This document shows, piece by piece, positions 47,997 to 53,271 of a stretch of 53,271 nucleotides of DNA. Source of the DNA: Candidatus Aminicenantota bacterium (GTDB lineage Bacteria; Acidobacteriota; Aminicenantia; UBA2199); assembly GCA_026393835.1 (NCBI GenBank), contig JAPKZK010000076.1:1-53271 (forward strand), read 5' to 3'. The translations under genes and the position numbers were made by a program. Position 1 is the first letter of the stretch, and every line of letters starts with the position of its first letter. The notes beneath the pieces are model-generated. The model was not told the DNA's origin. It worked only from the letters and a program-made list of their open reading frames with translations, and did not search any database.

Positions 47997-49955
47997 ATGA
48001 GAATATTTCTTGTTTGTATATTAATCGCAATGGTTGTTACCGGTTGTACCTCAGGCGGAAAACCCTGGGTTGTAACCCAACCGCCGGATACCTATCAACC
48101 CATCCCACAAGGCTTCCTGGCCGGAACCGCGGAAGTGGATATTACACCCTCGCCGGGATTTCCCGTTTTCGGTTTTTCCATGGAAGGCACAAAATATGCC
48201 CTGGGATACTGGACACGGTTAAAAGCAAGGGTCATCGTTTTCCAGGATTCCAAAGGAAAGCGACTGGCCATGGTTCAAATTGATTGGGGCGCCGTGAGCG
48301 AGCTGCTGCGCCGGGAAGTAGCAAAACGCTCCGCGGACTCGGGAATATCGCCGGCGAATTTAACCATGTCCGCTTCGCATACCCATGCCGGCCCCGGCGG
48401 ATTCTTCGGCGCTTCTTTTTATAATAGTTTCGGTTCGGGTCGCAGCGGTTTTTTCCCCCAACTGGTTAACTGGGCCGCGGAGCGCATCGGCGCAGGCATT
48501 AAATCCGCTTGCCTGGACCTTGCGCCCGCCCGCGTCGCCGCTGGAGAAGTAACCATCGACGGCCTGACCCGGAACCGCAGCCTGGAAGCATGGGTATGGA
48601 ATTATGAAAATAATCTGATCGATGTTCCTTACAATTCGGTAATACCCCGCGTCTGGGTGGTCCGCATCGATCATGTGGATAAGGAACAACCGTCCCAAAC
48701 AATCCCTATTGCCGCATATATTATCGCGCCGCTGCATGCGACGGCCGCGGGAATTAACTGTAACCTCTACCACGGCGATCTTCTCGGGGCGGCTTCGCGG
48801 TATATCGCCGCTTCCATCGAAAAAGAATACCACCTCGATCGTCATTTTGTGGCCGCGGTCGCCGTGGGTCCCGAAGGCGACGTCTCGGCCAACTGGGAGA
48901 AACAGGAGATCAACGAAGCCAAACGCCTTGGAAAAATGCTGGCAGACCCGGTGTTTCAATGTTTCAAGGGACTGGACGATAAATTGACGGAAATCGAGCC
49001 GGAATATGTCTATATGGAATACGATATGAAAAATGCAAAAGTAGGAACCCAATCGCTTTGCGAACCCATGATGGGGGTTCCCATACTGGGCGGCGCCGAA
49101 GACGGGCGGTCTTTTTTATATATGAAACCGCTGCTCCGCTACCTGGTCATCGAAGGCTACCGGAATGTGGAACCCAAAGGCTGCCAGGGGGCAAAAGTTC
49201 CGCCTTTAAAAGCACTGCGCAATTTGTTTTATCCTCCCGGCGCGTTCCCGGATATTGCGCCCATCCATGTGGTGCGTTTAGGGGACGCCCTTTCCCTGGC
49301 CACGCTCCCGGTCGAAGCCACCACGGAAACAGGATTTCGCATTTACAATACATTGACGCGGGAAATGAAGTCCCCCCGCCTGGCGCTGTTGGACGTGACC
49401 AATGAATATATATCTTACGTCGCTACCCCGGAAGAATATAACGCCCAAAATTTTGAAGGCGCCTTTACCTTATATGGTCCGCTGGAATCGGAATTCTTCG
49501 AACAAGAATTGCTTAACACCGCGCAAACCCTGGGCAAAGAACCGCCGGCCACTCTTTCCACCTTCACGTTCTATCCCGGGCGGGAAATTTCAGTCCCCAA
49601 TTTGAAAAGAATCGGGAACCAATTACTGTGCAAAGATCAAAAACTGGAAATTGAAAAGGACGATAAGGGAAACATTAGCAAGGTTATTTTTTACTGGAAA
49701 GATACCGAACAGATCGCATTGGGTAAAGAACTGCCGGCGATAAAAATTCTCAAGGAAAACGGGCCGTTGAAAAATTCCTATGGCGTAGAAGAATCCGATC
49801 AATGGTTGAATATGGAAGTGGAATGCCGGAAGGGTTTATACTGGTCCGTGGGATGGACCCCGCCGCAAGATTGCATCGCAGCAGGTTCGCACCGGTTCGT
49901 TGTTTCCCGGCCCGGCAAAGAGCCGATTTACTCGCCGCCATTTTCGCTGCAGTAA
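47997..49955 (+). CDS. Neutral/alkaline ceramidase-like lipoprotein
   Basis: 652 residues from the ATG at 47997 (TGGAG about 10 nt upstream). Signal peptide with lipobox (MVVTGCTS, Cys at about 18). The catalytic-domain pattern of neutral ceramidases is visible: GTAEVDITPSPGFPVFGFS, then SASHTHAGPGGFFG (metal/nucleophile region), APLHATAAGINCN and VGPEGDVSANWE. In studied enzymes this domain hydrolyses the amide of ceramide; many bacterial members act on unknown amides. The C-terminal about 150 residues look like an Ig-like domain. No lipid genes nearby. Substrate unknown. Confidence 0.82.
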   Translation: MRIFLVCILIAMVVTGCTSGGKPWVVTQPPDTYQPIPQGFLAGTAEVDITPSPGFPVFGFSMEGTKYALGYWTRLKARVIVFQDSKGKRLAMVQIDWGAVSELLRREVAKRSADSGISPANLTMSASHTHAGPGGFFGASFYNSFGSGRSGFFPQLVNWAAERIGAGIKSACLDLAPARVAAGEVTIDGLTRNRSLEAWVWNYENNLIDVPYNSVIPRVWVVRIDHVDKEQPSQTIPIAAYIIAPLHATAAGINCNLYHGDLLGAASRYIAASIEKEYHLDRHFVAAVAVGPEGDVSANWEKQEINEAKRLGKMLADPVFQCFKGLDDKLTEIEPEYVYMEYDMKNAKVGTQSLCEPMMGVPILGGAEDGRSFLYMKPLLRYLVIEGYRNVEPKGCQGAKVPPLKALRNLFYPPGAFPDIAPIHVVRLGDALSLATLPVEATTETGFRIYNTLTREMKSPRLALLDVTNEYISYVATPEEYNAQNFEGAFTLYGPLESEFFEQELLNTAQTLGKEPPATLSTFTFYPGREISVPNLKRIGNQLLCKDQKLEIEKDDKGNISKVIFYWKDTEQIALGKELPAIKILKENGPLKNSYGVEESDQWLNMEVECRKGLYWSVGWTPPQDCIAAGSHRFVVSRPGKEPIYSPPFSLQ

Positions 49956-50106
49956 AAATAGCCACAAAGGTAGGCAGGTTCGAAGGCGCAAAGAAACACC
50001 AGGGGGTTTATTATTATAAAAATCCTTATAGCCGCGAAGAACGCGAAGGACCGCGAAGAAAAAAAACATAACGGGCGAACACGGGGGGTTCGCCCTAAAC
50101 TTCCCC
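49956..50106. repeat. Dispersed repeats after the ceramidase-like gene
   Basis: Copies of gccacaaaggtaggcagg-type (49961-50000), tagccgcgaagaacgcgaag plus gaccgcgaagaaa (50030-50060), and the GGGCGAAC/GTTCGCCC hairpin (50083-50105). Confidence 0.65.
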
Positions 50107-50135
50107 TTGACTTTTAAACAAAGCATTGATATGAT
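50107..50135 (+). promoter_or_regulatory. Promoter upstream of the restriction-modification remnant
   Basis: TTGACT (50107-50112), 17-nt spacer, TATGAT (50130-50135). Confidence 0.55.
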
Positions 50136-50201
50136 GAACGCGTTGTATCTCTCGTATGCTGATTATAGAATTGAAAGAGTGAAAAAAAATGGGTAAAACC
50201 A

Positions 50202-50643
50202 ATGAGCGGATATAAAATGACAAAACCCTTCGCGGAATACAAAAACGACGGCGCATCCTGGATAACTCTCGCAACGGGAGAATACTACCCAGATATACTC
50301 TCATCGGCGTGTGAACTCTACAAACCGATGTTAAGCTTGTTTGGGCAACTATTAAAGGAATCGGCATCTTCCCGGACTCTTTTCGAGAAAATCAACGAAA
50401 TTAAAGAGCCGTGGATGCGGATACAATTATGCAACTCGGAGACAACATTTTAGTTCTGACGATGCGGATGTTTCACGAAAGATTATCAAAAAATTGGTTG
50501 TTGAAAATAAAGCCGACTGGAGAATAGAATGGCTACATCGATACCAAAAGCTCCAACCCTGGGCAGCTCCCGTGACCTTGGCTCAATTATCAAACTTGAT
50601 TACCCGGATAAAGAAGAGCCCGTATCTGTTCTTAACAATATAG
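50202..50643 (+). pseudogene. Remnant of a type II restriction endonuclease gene
   Basis: The N-terminal piece (frame from 50202, likely ATG 50217) reads YYPDILSSACELYKPMLSLF, GQLLKESASSRTLFEKINEI and KEPWMRIQLCN. I recall this pattern from the start of restriction enzymes encoded next to methyltransferases like the one here. It ends after about 80 codons. After a jump of frame at about 50455, another piece, VSRKIIKKLVVENKADWRIE and WLHRYQKLQPW, runs to a stop at 50641-50643, overlapping the methyltransferase start. The several hundred codons that a full enzyme needs are absent. Family recall is moderate; the truncation is clear. Confidence 0.5.
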
Positions 50644-51797
50644 CGGCGGATTTAATTTACCTGGGAGATACCGGGGCAATCACTCCCACCGGGGCGTTCT
50701 ACTTTGGCGACAATTTACCCATATTGCTTTCCTTATTAAAACAATATGCCGGGAAAGTGAGGCTGGTTTATATCGACCCTCCTTTTGCAGCGGCAGGAAA
50801 CTTCTCCACGCGCAATCAAACTCATGCTTATAATGATGACCGGCATGGATATTATTATATCGAATATATTCGCAAAAGACTGATTGTGCTTAGAGAACTT
50901 ATGGCCAGGGACGGTTCTATTTACCTTCACCTGGATCAGAATATGGCCTTCACCATGAAAGTTATAATGGATGAAGTTTTTGGCCAGGATAATTTTAGAA
51001 ATTTTATAATCAGGAAAAAATGCAATCCCAAAAATTTCACCAGGAAATCCTTCGGAAATATTGCCGATTACATTCTTTTTTACTCAAAATCTCCCGGATA
51101 CATTTTTAATAAACAGTACCAATCCTGGGCCGAGGAGAGGGCAAAGAAAGAATATCAGTATGTCGATGCCGACGGTCGGCTTTTCAAAAAAGTTCCGATA
51201 CATGCCCCCGGTGTACGCAATGGGGAAACCGGTAAACAATGGCGCGGTATGTCCCCCCCCCCGGGAAAGCATTGGCAATACCCTCCATCCACATTGGACG
51301 AAATGGATAAGAACAATGAAATCTATTGGTCTCCAAATGGAAATCCCCGGCGGAAAATTTACCTGGAAGACAGTGAAGGTATTTCATTCCAGGATATCTG
51401 GCTCGATTGCAAAGACCCCCACAATCAAAATATTTGCATAACCGGGTATCCTACTGAAAAAAATATCTCGCTTATCGAGAGAATCGTTTTGGCTTCGTCA
51501 AACCCGGGGGATATAGTACTGGATGCTTTTGTCGGTTCGGGAACGACTCTTCAAGCAGCGCTAATGCACCAGAGAACCGCAATAGGGATCGATAACTCCC
51601 CGGAAGCGTTCCGTAGTGTTCTTTATCGATTTATTAACGGCACAACGAAAATGGGGGATTTTGTCAAAAATAAGATGCAGACCGGTACACAATTGAAGTT
51701 GCCATTTTATTCGCTCGACCTCTATTCATCCTTTGAAGAGATAAAGGCGGCAAGAGAAATACTTATAGAAAGAAAACTCCGACTTAAGATTGCATGA
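50529..51797 (+). CDS. DNA N4/N6 methyltransferase, likely orphaned
   Basis: 422 residues, group beta (N6-adenine/N4-cytosine) arrangement: motif IV VYIDPPFAAAGNFSTRNQTH (DPPF at about 84), Y-rich helix, IVLRELMARDGSIYLHLDQN, and motif I DAFVGSGTTLQAAL (about 331) with IGIDNSPEA after it. The DPPF tetrad fits adenine-N6 or cytosine-N4 transfer from SAM. The target-recognition part is about 130-310. The companion endonuclease upstream is reduced to pieces, so this is probably a solitary methyltransferase. The N-terminus starts inside the second endonuclease piece in another frame; the start at 50529 (GAGAATAG upstream) is not certain. Confidence 0.85.
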   Translation: MATSIPKAPTLGSSRDLGSIIKLDYPDKEEPVSVLNNIAADLIYLGDTGAITPTGAFYFGDNLPILLSLLKQYAGKVRLVYIDPPFAAAGNFSTRNQTHAYNDDRHGYYYIEYIRKRLIVLRELMARDGSIYLHLDQNMAFTMKVIMDEVFGQDNFRNFIIRKKCNPKNFTRKSFGNIADYILFYSKSPGYIFNKQYQSWAEERAKKEYQYVDADGRLFKKVPIHAPGVRNGETGKQWRGMSPPPGKHWQYPPSTLDEMDKNNEIYWSPNGNPRRKIYLEDSEGISFQDIWLDCKDPHNQNICITGYPTEKNISLIERIVLASSNPGDIVLDAFVGSGTTLQAALMHQRTAIGIDNSPEAFRSVLYRFINGTTKMGDFVKNKMQTGTQLKLPFYSLDLYSSFEEIKAAREILIERKLRLKIA

Positions 51798-51991
51798 GTG
51801 CCAGATGATGAATGCCGCTAAGATAAACGTATAATAAATCCGAAATCGCGTGGACAAACATTTTTTAATTCGTGTTAATTCGAGTCATTCGGGGGCCATT
51901 TTATTTTAAACGAAAGCTGGCTAAAATCTTCCTACTATATTATAATGAAGCATGACCGTTATCAGTTAAACCAAAGGAGGAATAATAAAAA
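51798..51991. other. Gap with repeat chains and pepT leader
   Basis: 51838-51895 has aataaatccgaaatcgcgtg and ttcgtgttaattcgagtcat followed by tcggggg. A TATAAT-like box is near 51940 without a good -35. CAAAGGAGGAATAA before the 51992 ATG is a strong ribosome-binding site. Confidence 0.5.
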
Positions 51992-53068
51992 ATGTCTGAA
52001 CGTATGATCAAGCAATTCATGGAAATGGTGCAAATCGCCAGTGAATCCGGCGAGGAAGCGGCTTACATCGATTATTTACTGGCAGAGTTCAAGAAAATAG
52101 GCGCCGATGCCAGGAAGGACAGCTACGGCAACCTTATTGCCAAATTACCCGCCAAAGGCTGCACAGGAAAAGAAGCGATTTTACTTTCCTGCCATGCCGA
52201 TACCGTTAAACCCGGGCGGAACATCAAACCCGTGCTTAAAGATGGGGTAATCCGTTCCGGCGGGGATACCATTTTAGGCGCGGACGATAAAGCCGGTATT
52301 GCGGAAATGCTGGAAGCTTTGCGGATAGCCGATGTCAGGCCGCCCATCGAGGTTGCCGTCAGCCGCCAGGAAGAAGTCGGGCTGCTGGGGGTAAAGAACC
52401 TGGATTACAGTCAATTAACCGCCAAACGGGGTTTCTTACTGGACAATGATGAATTGGAAACCATCGTTATCGGCGGGCCTTCTTATTTTGCCATCGATGT
52501 GGAGATTAAAGGCCGGGCCGCCCACGCAGGCATGGAACCGGAAAAGGGAATCAATGCCATCCTGGCTGCTTCCAAAGCCATTGTCGCTTTGAAACTGGGA
52601 CGCCTGGACCATGAAACTACCGCCAATGTCGGCGTCATAAAAGGCGGGATTATTCGCAATGGAGTACCAGACAGCGCCGGTTTCCTGGCGGAATGCCGCA
52701 GTTTGAATCATGAAAAGGGTCAAAAATTGGCGGAGGAAATGAAGCAAATCATCCGGGAACAGGTAGAATCGATTAACGCATCGGCGGTGATTAAAATCGA
52801 TAATCTCTGTAAAGCCATCGATATTCCCGCGGATTCCTGGACAGTGCAGGCGGCGAAAAAAGCGTTGAAAAAAGTAGGCGTCGACGCCAGGACGACTTTT
52901 ATTACCGGTTTCACGGATGCTTCCATTTACAATAACAAAGGCATTGAAATGGCGGTGGTAGGAATCGGGGCGCGATTGGAACACTCTTGCCAGGAACATA
53001 TTTATGTTGCGGATATGGAAAAAGCCTTGCAAATGATGGTGGAGATATTGCGGCTGGCAGCGGAATAA
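51992..53068 (+). CDS. M20 family peptidase (PepT/YqjE-like)
   Basis: 358-residue cytoplasmic zinc aminopeptidase of the M20/M25/M40 group. Metal and catalytic residues are in SCHADTV (His, Asp), GADDKAGI (Asp), RQEEVGLLG (Glu-Glu) and LLDNDE; the dimerisation domain has KGRAAHAGMEPEKGINAI; the final zinc His lies in LEHSCQEHIYVAD. Size and motifs fit PepT-like tripeptidase rather than DapE or ArgE. Strong Shine-Dalgarno. The frame is complete, with the stop 14 nt before the putative group II intron. Confidence 0.9.
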   Translation: MSERMIKQFMEMVQIASESGEEAAYIDYLLAEFKKIGADARKDSYGNLIAKLPAKGCTGKEAILLSCHADTVKPGRNIKPVLKDGVIRSGGDTILGADDKAGIAEMLEALRIADVRPPIEVAVSRQEEVGLLGVKNLDYSQLTAKRGFLLDNDELETIVIGGPSYFAIDVEIKGRAAHAGMEPEKGINAILAASKAIVALKLGRLDHETTANVGVIKGGIIRNGVPDSAGFLAECRSLNHEKGQKLAEEMKQIIREQVESINASAVIKIDNLCKAIDIPADSWTVQAAKKALKKVGVDARTTFITGFTDASIYNNKGIEMAVVGIGARLEHSCQEHIYVADMEKALQMMVEILRLAAE

Positions 53069-53081
53069 AGAAAGAAGTTAG

Positions 53082-53271
53082 GTTGCGCCAGGATAAGCCC
53101 TGGAAGAGGGGAAACACTGGCATATAGATACATATATGTTTAAGAGTAGAAACTCTTCGAAGAAACCCTGTGGGTATAGGTTAAATCCCACCCGGCAAAG
53201 GTTGACCACCAGTCGGAAACGAGTTTTGCATAGTCGTCAGTAATGGCGGCATGAAGCGTAAACAGTGAGCA
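53082..53271 (+). ncRNA. 5' part of a putative group II intron (continues beyond the window)
   Basis: Just after the pepT stop the sequence changes to a structured, non-coding character. It begins gttgcgcc, close to the GUGYG-type 5' end of bacterial group II introns. Small stems follow: CCAGG/CCTGG, GAGT/ACTC (GAGTagaaACTC) and GTGGG/CCCAC. The stretch near the edge, gtcgtcagtaatggcggcat then gaagcgtaaacagtgagca, strongly resembles the domain I sequence of bacterial introns (general form gtcgg-taacggcggcatgaagcg...gagcag). A reverse transcriptase/maturase gene and domains V-VI would be expected downstream, outside this window. Confidence 0.6.

Noticed and set aside
1..53271. tRNA or rRNA genes
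   Set aside because: I scanned for T-loop-like GGTTCGAATCC strings and conserved rRNA segments and saw none; a tRNAscan search would settle this.

Overview
The window looks like a chromosomal segment of an uncultured, rod-shaped, Gram-negative bacterium. The envelope genes support this: an outer-membrane barrel protein, an ABC polysaccharide exporter with an ADP-heptose-type adenylyltransferase, Lnt with several lipoproteins, and a complete mreBCD-mrdA-rodA cluster. The mix of TPR/STAND proteins, Uma2 paralogues, toxin-antitoxin debris and intergenic space filled with short dispersed repeats reminds me of Candidatus Aminicenantes and neighbouring Acidobacteriota-like lineages. That placement is inference; there is no rRNA or tRNA here to test it.

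Layout. 0-2.5 kb: a RAYT-type transposase pseudogene, a beta-barrel protein and a nucleotidyltransferase pair. 2.8-7.7 kb: cinA, a TrmN6-like methyltransferase, an O-antigen/polysaccharide ABC exporter (permease plus Wzt-like ATPase) and an rfaE2-like gene. 7.7-11.3 kb: an accessory island with an orphan antitoxin and an internally deleted RelE toxin, two fragments of DinD/BRO-type genes, HicB with a truncated HicA, an apparently intact MntA-HepT module, and a striking 21-bp-period degenerate tandem array that runs up to the promoter of an XRE regulator. 11.3-13 kb: an NCS2 permease. 13.2-17.2 kb: a broken STAND-TPR gene followed by an intact ATPase plus TPR gene pair under a consensus promoter that predicts a leaderless mRNA. 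17.5-25 kb: a minus-strand operon in the order FecR-like, GGDEF, mreB, mreC, mreD, mrdA, rodA. 25.1-29.3 kb: an orphan conserved-looking gene, three tandem mosaic Uma2 genes and lipA. 29.4-30.8 kb: an AAA_14/DUF4143 ATPase with a palindromic operator. 30.8-37.3 kb: a plus-strand operon with a metallophosphoesterase, a GAF-like protein, an SLT transglycosylase, ddl, ruvX and mltG. 37.4-45.6 kb: a hydrolase and an M50-like protease, a lipoprotein cluster, and the minus-strand genes nfeD, slipin, SPOR and lnt. 45.9-51.8 kb: a second accessory segment with an AAA/DUF4276 defence-like pair, a ceramidase-like lipoprotein and a DNA methyltransferase whose partner restriction gene is reduced to fragments. 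52-53.3 kb: an M20 peptidase followed closely by what looks like the 5' end of a group II intron cut by the window edge.

Functional themes. The core genes are about building the cell envelope: elongasome, peptidoglycan precursor and turnover enzymes, lipoprotein acylation and glycan export. A diguanylate cyclase with an intact I-site sits in the elongasome operon. The accessory segments are dominated by defence or conflict modules in various states of decay. Nearly every intergenic gap holds repeat families (hairpins with GGGCGAAC or GGAACAGGC stems, chains of attcgtg, cgcgaagga, cacgga, atgatga). In at least two places these repeats are read as protein.
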